From assembly GCA_015056735.1 (NCBI GenBank), contig SVFT01000012.1:19019-83018 (forward strand): a stretch of DNA of 64,000 bases, read 5' to 3'. Shown here in pieces: positions 49,058 to 56,651 of this stretch; the stretch's first letter is position 1, and the number at the start of each line of letters is the position of its first letter. The notes beneath the pieces were generated by a model. The model saw only the letters and a program-made list of their open reading frames with translations, did no database searches and had not been told where the DNA came from. Both the position numbers and the translations under genes were made by a program. The stretch comes from Lachnospiraceae bacterium (lineage in GTDB: Bacteria > Bacillota > Clostridia > Lachnospirales > Lachnospiraceae).

Positions 49058-52057
49058 TTATATTTCTTGTTCGTATACCTTTTTTATTAGAGTCTGGATT
49101 TCCTCGACTAAAATACCCTTTTCATTTTCTATTACATTCTTAGTTGCGCGATCTGTGTGCCCCTTTAATTGCTCATTCAACTCATATATTCTTCTCGTTT
49201 TAGAAACAACATCATCATACAACTTTTTATGATTAGCATTATTAAAATCCAAAGCTACAAAAGGAATCTTATTAAGTAAGAATGTTCCTCTTGCTGTGAA
49301 CCCTCCCTCGAAATCACTTCCCTGAATCTGAAAGATTTTTTCAGTATATGGATGCGCCAACCATGCTTGAATGTATTCTAATTCATACTTACTTTCTTTT
49401 TTCTTGCTTATAGCAACATATCCAGCCGTTCCACCGGAGGCAATCAACATATCGGTTTTATCGTATGCATACATTGGTTCTTTGCTAAGAACTCTAACAA
49501 TTAGCTTTTCAGTATCAATAAATGAAGTTAATGCCTGAGTTCTTCCATACTTATACCATGTATCCTCAGTAGCATCAGGAACATCCCTGCCTATACCATC
49601 ATTTAAACATCTCGGAACAAGTCTGTCATAGCAATCCAGCAAATATGCATATGTTCCAGCAAAGGTACTTTTCATTTCATCAATTGAAAACAATTTACCC
49701 TCTTTGTCATATGGGAATATAATTCTCTTATCGGTTTCCAATAAAGAATATGTTGTCATGCCCTTTTCAGCATTTTTGGTAGGTTTAAAATATGGTTTGA
49801 GAATACTTTTTTCTACCTTGTATTTCTTACCAAATCTTTCTACATATATAAAATCATTGTCCTCTTTATAGATGCATGTTCCATCAAACCAATACACTTC
49901 TTTTTTATCTGAAAACTTTTCCGCTCTTTCAGCACTAGTCTGTATACCATTAAATATATTGGCAACATCAGATAATGGAATGGCTTTATCTTTGGTTTTG
50001 TCAAGCATCTTCAAAAAATCTATTTCTGTTGTTAAAAGCCATGGGTTCTCATCAAATATTTTTGTATTTAAATCTATACTACTTATATTTGATCCAGTCC
50101 ATAAGTCTACAACGTTCTTAACATAAGAATACTTCATTACAGCGCTTTTCTCTTTTTGTGCTGTAACTATCGCACTATAAATTGTCTTGTCCGGGAACAA
50201 CTGCGCGTCACCAAAGTCATCAATTGATACTAGGTGTTTTGCAAGTAATTTCCGCAATTCCTTACCAGCCTTTATCTTCGGAAACTTGTTCGGAATGATA
50301 TAACATAACATACCATCGTCAATTAGTAGTGACATAGCTTTTTCAACAAACAAAAAGTACTTATCAAATTGCAAATATGAACTCTTGTACTTTTTCTTAT
50401 ATACATTGAATTCAATCTCACCAGAAAGCCTGTGCATATCTTCTGTATTAACATAAGGCGGATTGCCTAAAATTACATCAAAGCCGTTGCCAGAATTTAT
50501 AGTTGCCCAATCAAATGGCACTAATCCCACTAACTGCTCAACAGATAATTCTCCTCTATTGATATCTTTGTTCTCTACCAATGAATTGCCTGCAACAATG
50601 TTATTAGCTAAGTCTGGTAATATAGGATCTTCTTCCTTTACTGATGGTTCTGTCTCCCCCTCTAACAACTTTAACAGTAATGATAATTTACATACTTCAA
50701 CTGCATTGCTATCAATATCTACTCCAAATATGCATGAAGAAAGTAGCTTCTTTTTTTCTGCTAACGGAAGCTTCTTTTTTCCTTCTTCTATTTCTATCAA
50801 ATGATCTGATTCATTTACTTCGTACCAGCCTGTACAATAATCAATTAAATACTGATATGCTTCTTCAAGAAATACACCTGAACCACAAGCTATGTCTGCC
50901 ACTCTAAGGTCAAGTATTTCTTTTGGCGTTTTACCCTGGCACTTTTTATCCATAACCGTCTTTACCATATACTTGACGATTTCTACTGGAGTACTTACAA
51001 CAGACTTATACTTGTATTCACTTTTTTGTGCCAATTTGATTTTGCCGTCTACTACAATTAAGCTTTCAGTCAAGAACGCTTCGTATATTTTTCCCAAAAT
51101 ACTTGGCTCAAGCACTGTAAACAGGTAAGGAGTCTGAGGATAATATAAAGATTTTATAATGTTGTCGATAATTTCCACTTTCAGGTCAAATATCGGTGAA
51201 TCTCCCTCAAAGAGTCCTGAATTATATCTCTTATCAGCCTTCTTAAATATTTCTGTAAGTATTTGCTGCAAAGTAGCCTTATCAGCAATTATTTCATACA
51301 GTTTTCGATAAAGAGGTAATTTTCTATCTTCACATATTCTTAAAAATATAATCTGATTTATGAATGACTGTACAGTTTCATTGAGTATTTTTAGATCTTT
51401 ATATTTTTCATCTTTTGAATACAGATAATCGCCAAGAGCCAGTCTCCACTCATTAATTTGCTTCAAAAAGGTCTCATCTACTTCTGTACTATATTTTGAG
51501 CTGTCCTTAAATGTTTTCTTTACAAATTCATCAACGCTTCCATTGTAAAGATTGTCTCTTCCAATCAGCTCATATATCTCAGCATATTTTAGCAGGTAAT
51601 CTTTATAGTTATATACCCTGTACAATGATGCCCTAGCATCATCCCCCTCATGGGGTTGATTTGTTGTATCATAAATAGACAAATTCTCAAAATTTGTCAG
51701 TACAGCATATGGATGATTTGCATTCCACCCATATTTTCTAGTTTGCATAGCAGGATCAGTTTCCACCAATATGTCCACGCTTGGTTTTTTTGCCTCTACA
51801 TGGATTTTTGAAACTCCATTAAGAGTAAGTGTGTAATCTGGTCTCTCGGAACTATTGGAAAACTTTTCAACAACAACTTCCTTGTACTGCGGTAACTTCC
51901 CCTTGGAATTTTCAACATCCCACCCAAAGCACTCTAACAGTGGACTAATGTATTCATCCCTGCATTCAGTTTCGTTATAAGCATTCTTTGAATCGTGATA
52001 ATATTCCCTATTATCGCCATATTTCTTAATCAATTCATCAAGCTTATCTTTTCCCAC
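49058..52057 (-). CDS. Type IIG restriction-modification enzyme (Eco57I-like)
   Basis: A 999-residue single-chain restriction and methylation enzyme. The N-terminal nuclease core has Asp74 (RPDYTL) and Glu88-Ala-Lys90 (VEAKKP), a PD-(D/E)xK site. A helical connector follows to about 340, then the gamma methylase with motif I VADIACGSGVFLEEA near 385 and motif IV ILGNPPYV near 530. A C-terminal target recognition domain (about 680-960) ends in a coiled coil. All catalytic motifs look intact. The start is a GTG at 52057 with AAAGGAG. It is the first intact gene of the island operon. Confidence 0.9.
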   Translation of the reverse strand: MGKDKLDELIKKYGDNREYYHDSKNAYNETECRDEYISPLLECFGWDVENSKGKLPQYKEVVVEKFSNSSERPDYTLTLNGVSKIHVEAKKPSVDILVETDPAMQTRKYGWNANHPYAVLTNFENLSIYDTTNQPHEGDDARASLYRVYNYKDYLLKYAEIYELIGRDNLYNGSVDEFVKKTFKDSSKYSTEVDETFLKQINEWRLALGDYLYSKDEKYKDLKILNETVQSFINQIIFLRICEDRKLPLYRKLYEIIADKATLQQILTEIFKKADKRYNSGLFEGDSPIFDLKVEIIDNIIKSLYYPQTPYLFTVLEPSILGKIYEAFLTESLIVVDGKIKLAQKSEYKYKSVVSTPVEIVKYMVKTVMDKKCQGKTPKEILDLRVADIACGSGVFLEEAYQYLIDYCTGWYEVNESDHLIEIEEGKKKLPLAEKKKLLSSCIFGVDIDSNAVEVCKLSLLLKLLEGETEPSVKEEDPILPDLANNIVAGNSLVENKDINRGELSVEQLVGLVPFDWATINSGNGFDVILGNPPYVNTEDMHRLSGEIEFNVYKKKYKSSYLQFDKYFLFVEKAMSLLIDDGMLCYIIPNKFPKIKAGKELRKLLAKHLVSIDDFGDAQLFPDKTIYSAIVTAQKEKSAVMKYSYVKNVVDLWTGSNISSIDLNTKIFDENPWLLTTEIDFLKMLDKTKDKAIPLSDVANIFNGIQTSAERAEKFSDKKEVYWFDGTCIYKEDNDFIYVERFGKKYKVEKSILKPYFKPTKNAEKGMTTYSLLETDKRIIFPYDKEGKLFSIDEMKSTFAGTYAYLLDCYDRLVPRCLNDGIGRDVPDATEDTWYKYGRTQALTSFIDTEKLIVRVLSKEPMYAYDKTDMLIASGGTAGYVAISKKKESKYELEYIQAWLAHPYTEKIFQIQGSDFEGGFTARGTFLLNKIPFVALDFNNANHKKLYDDVVSKTRRIYELNEQLKGHTDRATKNVIENEKGILVEEIQTLIKKVYEQEI

Positions 52058-52369
52058 AACAAATTCTCCTTTTCATGTAAGTGTCCTTACCCTACATGAT
52101 AATCTATATGGTGTCCCCAAATATGGACTTATAATTTAAAATACGTTTAGAATACGTTTATCAAAACATTTTTCCTTTTTTCTACATTATCTAGTAACCC
52201 ACAATATACATTCTACCAGATTTTGTCTGGTTTTTTAATCATTTCGACTCATCTTACGTTGTTATTTTTTATTGGTATTTTGAATTGACTTTCACCGGCC
52301 CGGATACGGGCATTCGCTAATTTGCTAGCAGTGCACGGTTCCGTACAAACCGTGCGGCTAGTTGAGGAC
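52058..52369. other. Noncoding stretch upstream of the type IIG gene, with structured elements
   Basis: This 312-bp AT-rich region contains the tandem repeats at 52140-52159. At about 52215-52236 a hairpin (ACCAGA / TCTGGT with a T-run on the plus strand) occurs. At its left-end border with the repA remnant are two strong stems: GCCCG/CGGGC (52298-52311) and a two-part stem CTAGC...GCACGGTT / AACCGTGC...GCTAG (52325-52361). The last two look like the structured end of an RNA-bearing mobile element. No gene is visible. Confidence 0.5.
52140..52159. promoter_or_regulatory. Tandem 9-bp repeats upstream of the type IIG gene
   Basis: AATACGTTT occurs at 52140-52148 and 52151-52159, spaced by 11 bp (one helical turn), about 85 bp upstream of the GTG start. 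The spacing is that of paired repressor sites, but no controller protein is encoded nearby. Confidence 0.4.
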
Positions 52370-52683
52370 TTACGCCCCCAATCCCCCACACACAGACTCA
52401 TCGAGTCTAGCTGCGCTCTCTGCTTTGCAGGCGAGCTTTTTCTTTCTCAATGTCCTGATTGAGAATACACAGTCAATGTCATACTTTGCAGTTTTGTAGA
52501 GCTGCATTTTCTCTTTTGCCTCATGGTAGAAAACAACAATTGTGTCACTCTTGCAAAGAACTGTCTCAAGAATCAGGTCATATATTCCCATGATGAAATC
52601 TTTTTCGTGAGGAAAATCTGCTAACAAAGAATCGAGGTCAATGTTCTCACGAATAAGCTCTGCATCTTCATTTTCAGCGACCC
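52370..52683 (-). pseudogene. Remnant of a replication initiator (RepA, DUF6017-like C-terminus)
   Basis: Read from about 52683, the frame gives ENEDAELIRENIDLDSLLAD, FPHEKDFIMGIYDLILE and TVLCKSDTIVV. This is the C-terminal region of the RepA proteins found beside parA/parB on Clostridia integrative elements and plasmids. The homology stops after SDTIVV, and about 50 unrelated residues follow to a stop codon at 52370. The RepA N-terminus is gone. The assignment is from memory of the family's sequence pattern. Confidence 0.6.
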
Positions 52684-53070
52684 TGCACGTTCACTTGGTA
52701 GTATTTCTTCCCTTTGGACATTGGAATCGACCATTGCAATTACTGCTTCATCATCGTCCATTTCCCTCACTACTGCCGGAACAACCTTAAGCCCTGCCAT
52801 ACATGCGGCATGAATTCTTCTATGCCCTGAAATAGTTTCATATTTTCCTTTACCATCTGGGCGAAGAAGAACCGGTGTCAGAATGCCATTTACAGTAATA
52901 CTTGAGGCCAAATCTGCCATTTTCTCATCACCAACCACCTTAAATGGATGATTCTTGAAAGAATGGATATCTTCAAGCTTGATTTCCTCTGTACCTTCTC
53001 CAGTCAGTGCTGGAGCTCCTAAAAGCTCGTCAACTGATGCGAAATGAACCTTTTCTCTCTTAACAGCCAT
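52621..53070 (-). pseudogene. ParB-like partition protein, 3'-truncated
   Basis: About 149 codons encode a ParB/Spo0J N-terminal domain: IKLEDIHSFKNHPFKVV, NGILTPVLLRP, YETISGHRRIHAACMAGL and DSNVQREEILPSERA. After that point normal ParB has a helix-turn-helix and dimer domain, but here the frame continues for about 20 residues in the wrong frame of the repA remnant and stops. This marks a deletion junction near 52680-52690. It starts at an ATG (53070) with AAGGAGG and overlaps the parA remnant. Confidence 0.8.
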
Positions 53071-53290
53071 GTGCAAGCACCTCCTTTGTTAATGAAAGAT
53101 AAGCAAATGCTGCCCTCCCCTTGGGATCATATTCAAAGATGCTCTTAGCAACAGAGCTAATCTCAGCTGCTCTTACTGACAACGGTATCTCTATAGGAAA
53201 TACAGGAATGCTCCTGCCATATACATCATTTACTTCCATGGCAATATCCTTGGCATAATTAGTTCTGTTATCCACCAATGAAAAAAGCAC
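53060..53290 (-). pseudogene. ParA ATPase remnant, 5'-truncated at the right attachment repeat
   Basis: The 76-residue frame is only the C-terminal quarter of a ParA partition ATPase: SLVDNRTNYAKDIAMEVND, then IPLSVRAAE, SIFEYDPKGRAAFAYLSL. The Walker motifs are missing because the frame begins inside the 88-bp repeat. Thus the element lost everything upstream of this point, probably including its integrase. Confidence 0.78.
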
Positions 53291-53364
53291 TCTTCGAGTC
53301 GCCTCGAAAAGTGCTTTTGCAATTCAATCAATCTTATTCGCAAACATAAGGCATCAGTGCAATA
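53277..53364. repeat. Right 88-bp direct repeat at the native rpsR 3' end
   Basis: This copy is continuous with the complete rpsR gene on its right and with the parA remnant on its left. It is identical to the copy at 42631-42718. Confidence 0.92.
53281..53318 (-). terminator. Terminator of rpsF-ssb-rpsR
   Basis: The stem AAAAGCACT-TTTCGA / TCGAA-AGTGCTTTTTT (one mismatch) with a six-base loop and T-run lies 16-53 bp downstream of the rpsR stop codon on the minus strand. Confidence 0.85.
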
Positions 53365-53597
53365 TGTCTTGCTCTCTTGATCGCTACCGTAAGAGCTCTC
53401 TGATGCTTCGCGCAGTTGCCTGTGATACGACGAGGAAGGATCTTACCTCTCTCGGATACGTATCTTTTCAGCTTGTTTGTATCTTTGTAATCAATTACAT
53501 TATCTTTGCCGCAGAAAACGCAAACTTTCTTTCTTCTGCGGATTCCGCCTCTACGCTTCATCGGTCCATCCGATCTCTCTGCTTTATTAAAAGCCAT
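53334..53597 (-). CDS. rpsR: 30S ribosomal protein S18
   Basis: S18 binds 16S rRNA as a partner of S6. The 87 residues include [38 protein letters not shown] and [17 protein letters not shown], standard for the family. The Cys residues of CxxC at the start remain as CVFC. It is the last gene of rpsF-ssb-rpsR. The gene remained intact because the island insertion reconstituted its 3' end. Confidence 0.97.
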   Translation of the reverse strand: MAFNKAERSDGPMKRRGGIRRRKKVCVFCGKDNVIDYKDTNKLKRYVSERGKILPRRITGNCAKHQRALTVAIKRARHIALMPYVCE

Positions 53598-53624
53598 GAC
53601 GCATACCTCCTATAAATCTTTGAG

Positions 53625-54068
53625 TTAGTTAAAAGGCAGCTCCTCATCGATTCCATCCGGAATATTCATGAAACCGTCTCCTGCAGGTGCGGGAGCCTCA
53701 TCTCTGATAGGAGCATTGTAACCGCCCTCTTGAGAACTTGCATTCTTGCTCTCTGCAAATTCCTGGTCCTCAACAACAACGTCGGTTGTATAGACTTTGT
53801 TGCCGTCCTTATTGGTATAACTGCCGGTCTGAATACGCCCGGTAACGAGGATCTTCGTTCCTTTGCGAAGGTACTTCTCTGCGAATTCAGCGGATCTGCC
53901 GAAAGCAACGCAGCCGATAAAATCGGCGCTGTTCTCATCGCTGTTGTTACGATTGAAACGGCGGTCAACCGCAAGCGTATATCTTGCGATCGCTGTGGAA
54001 TTCTCTCCCTGAGAATATCTCACATCGGGATCTCTCGTTAATCTACCCATAAGAATTACTCTATTCAT
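53625..54068 (-). CDS. ssb: Single-stranded DNA-binding protein
   Basis: SSB coats single-stranded DNA in replication, repair and recombination. The 147 residues have an N-terminal OB fold (MNRVILMGRLTRDPDVRYS, AFGRSAEFAEKYLRKGTKI, GRIQTGSYTNKDG). A flexible Gly/Ala/Pro-rich tail ends in the acidic IDEELPFN, which recruits partner proteins. It lies between rpsF and rpsR as in most Firmicutes. Confidence 0.97.
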   Translation of the reverse strand: MNRVILMGRLTRDPDVRYSQGENSTAIARYTLAVDRRFNRNNSDENSADFIGCVAFGRSAEFAEKYLRKGTKILVTGRIQTGSYTNKDGNKVYTTDVVVEDQEFAESKNASSQEGGYNAPIRDEAPAPAGDGFMNIPDGIDEELPFN

Positions 54069-54085
54069 ATTTACCTACTTTCTCT

Positions 54086-54376
54086 TTATGCCTCGTCTTG
54101 TCTAACGCATAAGAATCTGATCACGTTGTCCACGATACGAACACGGGATTCGATCTCCGCCGGAACAGTGGATTCAGCGTCGAACTGGATGAAATAGTAG
54201 AAAGCTTCATGCATCTTCTGGATCTCATAAGCAAGTCTCTTCTTGCCCCAATCGTCAACATTTGTGATCTTCCCACCGAATCTTTCGATGAGTGCCTTAC
54301 ATTTGTCAACAGTAGCGGCTCTTTCATCATCTTCGATCTTAGCACTGACAACAACGGCTAATTCATACTTGTTCAT
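54086..54376 (-). CDS. rpsF: 30S ribosomal protein S6
   Basis: S6 forms a heterodimer with S18 on the 30S platform. The 96 residues show YELAVVVSAKIEDDERA, the DWGKKRLAYEIQKMHEAFYY core and VRIVDNVIRFLCVR. The ATG at 54376 has AAAGGAGGT upstream. In other Firmicutes the S6:S18 complex binds the leader of this operon; I could not identify that RNA fold here. Confidence 0.97.
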   Translation of the reverse strand: MNKYELAVVVSAKIEDDERAATVDKCKALIERFGGKITNVDDWGKKRLAYEIQKMHEAFYYFIQFDAESTVPAEIESRVRIVDNVIRFLCVRQDEA

Positions 54377-54451
54377 GCTATGTTACCTCCTTTTGGTCTC
54401 TGGCCCCCTATCGATGTAAGGAGCAAGGAATAAAATATATCACAGAGTGCT

Positions 54452-54480
54452 ATGATAGCATAGAACCCCCGCATTTTCAA
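54452..54480 (-). promoter_or_regulatory. Promoter of rpsF-ssb-rpsR
   Basis: On the minus strand TTGAAA (54480-54475), 17 bp, then TATCAT (54457-54452), with TG one base before the -10. The leader is about 70 bases. Confidence 0.75.
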
Positions 54481-54520
54481 GTGTTTTTCGCTATTCTTTT
54501 TCTGTTTTTACAGTGTCGCG

Positions 54521-54718
54521 TCATCCTTGCGCGTCCGGCTTTCGAATGCTTTTGACGCTCTTATCCACTATCTTGCGTGCGATCATGATCTGATGTCCAC
54601 ATCCTGTGCATTTTAAGCGAAAATCCGCGCCGACACGCAGGATCTCCCACTCTGACGATCCACAAGGGTGCTGTTTTTTCATTGTGATCAGATCGCCTAC
54701 TTCATAGCTTTCCGCCAA
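54521..54718 (-). CDS. DUF951 family protein
   Basis: A 65-residue cytoplasmic protein matches the DUF951 pattern: VGDLITMKKQHPCGSSEWEI, VGADFRLKCTGCGHQIMIAR. Three Cys residues (PCG, CTGC) suggest metal binding. The function is unknown; the family is small, widespread in Firmicutes and usually near rpsF. It follows the sirtuin gene by 20 bp on the same strand. Confidence 0.88.
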   Translation of the reverse strand: MAESYEVGDLITMKKQHPCGSSEWEILRVGADFRLKCTGCGHQIMIARKIVDKSVKSIRKPDAQG

Positions 54719-54738
54719 TTGTTCTCTCCTGCCTTCGT

Positions 54739-55455
54739 TTAATCAATCTGAGAAAAGATCTCGCCGATACTGCCCTGTACCACCAGATCGGCCATGCCGT
54801 CCTTCGGTGTCGCTGTCTTGTTCACAAGCACAAGCTTATCACCGCGATAATAATCAAGAAGCCCTGCTGCCGGGTATACGGCAAGCGATGTCCCGCCGAC
54901 GATCATCACATCCGCTTCAGAGATACATTTTACGGCTTCCGATATCACCGCATTATCAAGTCCCTCTTCATACAGCACAACGTCCGGCTTCACCCTGCCG
55001 CCGCAGGAGCATGTAGGCACGCCTTCACTGTCTTTGATGAAATGAATGTCATAGAATTTGCCGCACTTCTCGCAGTAATTGCGAAGCGTACTTCCGTGCA
55101 GCTCCAAAACTTTCTTGCTGCCCGCCGCCTGATGCAGGCCGTCGATATTCTGCGTTACGACTGCGCGCAGCTTTCCTTCCTGCTCCCACTGCGCCAGCTT
55201 TAAGTGCGCCTTATTGGGCTTTGCATCCAGGCAGATCAGCTTATCCCGATAGAAGCGGAAAAACTCCTCCGGCTTACGCATATAGAAAGTGTGACTTAAA
55301 ATGGTCTCGGGCGGATAATCGTACTTCTGGTTATAGAGCCCATCCACACTTCTGAAATCCGGGATCCCGCTTTCGGTGGATACACCCGCTCCACCAAAGA
55401 AAACCGCGCGCTTTGCATCTTTCATGATTAGTTTCAGTTTTTCGATCGCTTCCAT
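54739..55455 (-). CDS. cobB: NAD-dependent protein deacylase of the Sir2 family
   Basis: The enzyme removes acyl groups from lysine using NAD. The 238 residues contain the NAD site GGAGVSTESGIPDFRS (20-35), TQNIDGLHQ and the catalytic His in LELHGS. The zinc site has CEKCGKFYD and CSCGG (four Cys), with VGGTSLAVYPA at the C-terminus. The ATG at 55455 follows AAAGGGG. It is cotranscribed with the DUF951 gene. Confidence 0.94.
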   Translation of the reverse strand: MEAIEKLKLIMKDAKRAVFFGGAGVSTESGIPDFRSVDGLYNQKYDYPPETILSHTFYMRKPEEFFRFYRDKLICLDAKPNKAHLKLAQWEQEGKLRAVVTQNIDGLHQAAGSKKVLELHGSTLRNYCEKCGKFYDIHFIKDSEGVPTCSCGGRVKPDVVLYEEGLDNAVISEAVKCISEADVMIVGGTSLAVYPAAGLLDYYRGDKLVLVNKTATPKDGMADLVVQGSIGEIFSQID

Positions 55456-55530
55456 GTTAAGTCCCCTTTCTTATCTTATCTTTTTTATTATATCTGTTTT
55501 GTACACTATGGCCGTATCTTTCCGTGCTCA

Positions 55531-56523
55531 TCAATGCATCGCCTGAACGTTTGTGATGCCCGCATCCGTCACGGCAAAGCGGAAGATCCCTTTCTTGCTG
55601 CGGTGATTCGCCAGAAAATAGGACCCGTCAAAATTCGTGATATAATACGGCGTTCCCGTTGTCCCGAACGCACCGTACACATCTTCGTAAATCCCCTGCG
55701 ACAATGCCCGCAGCGACGGCGTTCGCACCATTGTCGCCGCGCTCTGATCGAGATTTGCATCCGTCGAGATCGTCACGTAGAGCATGTTACCGATCGAAAC
55801 GATCTGCGCCATCCCGCTCATGCTCGCGGGCACCGGGTATCTGCCAAGTACGCGGAACGTCGCCTTATCCACAGCCATCGCATAGCCGTTGTCACCGGCC
55901 GGTAGATAGATCTGATCACCTATGATCGTAAAGGAGCGCACATACACGCCCCAAAGCTCATCAAGCTTATGCGCATCCGCAATATAGACCGTGTTTGTTG
56001 TGGGCTCACGCCTGATCACGAACATCTCGCCCGTCATGGAGCTCCATACATAGAATGCACCTGTTGCTGCATCATAAACAGTACAGTGCGGGCGATAGCC
56101 CATATTATTCAGAACCTGCGTATTCTGAAACCGGCCGTTCACCCACTCAAAAACAAGCTCCCTGTGATTCTCTGTATCATCCACAAGGTATACGATTCCA
56201 TCTCCCGCGATCGTATGCGGCTGCTTCGCCTGCGTGCACATGACCTTCCACTCGGGCAGCGGCGCGTATTGATTCGTTGAGTACAGGATCTGATCGTGAT
56301 AACAGTCTACGATAAAATACTTATCCCCGATCTTGGTTATCTCGGTCGGGATCTTCAGTTCTTTATAGGGATTCTTCGGGTTCTCGTATGCGTTCTTGTC
56401 GGCCGGCAGCCTAGTCGCCCAGACCTCGGCATGTACTTTGATTGGCAAAAATGCGACCAGTGCTGCAAAAAGCGCTACGCATAGAAAATGCCTGAAACAC
56501 ATTCTTTTTACAATTCTTTCCAT
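55531..56523 (-). CDS. Secreted beta-propeller-like protein
   Basis: The roughly 330-residue protein has a signal peptide (CFRHFLCVALFAALVAFLPIKVHAE, in parts near residues 10-34). Its body is rich in short beta-strand repeats of the type found in propellers (IGDKYFIVDCYHDQILYST, IAGDGIVYLVDDT, GDQIYLPAGDNGYAMAVD, IGNMLYVTIS). No catalytic motif is seen, and the ligand is unknown. An in-frame ATG eight codons upstream also exists; neither start has a strong ribosome site. It is flanked by terminators and not in an operon. Confidence 0.65.
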   Translation of the reverse strand: MERIVKRMCFRHFLCVALFAALVAFLPIKVHAEVWATRLPADKNAYENPKNPYKELKIPTEITKIGDKYFIVDCYHDQILYSTNQYAPLPEWKVMCTQAKQPHTIAGDGIVYLVDDTENHRELVFEWVNGRFQNTQVLNNMGYRPHCTVYDAATGAFYVWSSMTGEMFVIRREPTTNTVYIADAHKLDELWGVYVRSFTIIGDQIYLPAGDNGYAMAVDKATFRVLGRYPVPASMSGMAQIVSIGNMLYVTISTDANLDQSAATMVRTPSLRALSQGIYEDVYGAFGTTGTPYYITNFDGSYFLANHRSKKGIFRFAVTDAGITNVQAMH

Positions 56524-56557
56524 TCTCTTGTATCTTCTTACCTGCATTTTGATTACA

Positions 56558-56585
56558 TTTTATCATTTTTACAGAAATGATAAAA
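56558..56585. repeat. Perfect 11-bp inverted repeat upstream of the propeller-like gene
   Basis: TTTTATCATTT (56558-56568) and AAATGATAAAA (56575-56585) are separated by TTACAG, 35 bp upstream of the presumed start at 56523. It may be an operator, or an AT-rich hairpin adding to the terminator next to it. Confidence 0.45.
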
Positions 56586-56587
56586 GT

Positions 56588-56620
56588 AAGGTTCGACGTC
56601 AAAATACGCCGAACCTTTTT
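56588..56620. terminator. Terminator after the HTH/DUF3990 operon
   Basis: AAGGTTCG-A-CGT pairs with ACG-C-CGAACCTT around CAAAAT. A T-run follows on the plus strand and a shorter one on the minus strand. Confidence 0.7.
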
Positions 56621-56651
56621 CCATTTAATGGCTCTATCAAATTTATTGCTA

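Larger units (their letters stand above)
42631..53364. mobile_element. Genomic island inserted at the 3' end of rpsR
   Basis: Two perfect 88-bp direct repeats (42631-42718 and 53277-53364) bound about 10.6 kb of clearly more AT-rich sequence. The repeat is the last 31 coding bases of rpsR plus its terminator. Inside are restriction-modification, PHP-ATPase, CoiA-like and McrB-like genes, all on the minus strand. Fragments of parA, parB and a replication initiator, typical of integrative conjugative elements or plasmids, lie at the right end. No recombinase gene is seen, and both outermost genes are truncated, so the island looks immobile now. Removing it restores the order rpsF-ssb-rpsR followed by the GGDEF-EAL gene and gdpP-rplI-dnaB. 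Confidence 0.85.

Noticed and set aside
42748..53290. CRISPR array in the defence island
   Set aside because: No regularly spaced repeats with unique spacers were seen; the only repeats are the short pairs reported.
54377..54446. S6:S18-binding leader RNA of the rpsF operon
   Set aside because: Expected from other Firmicutes, but I could not find the characteristic stem with its bulge by eye.
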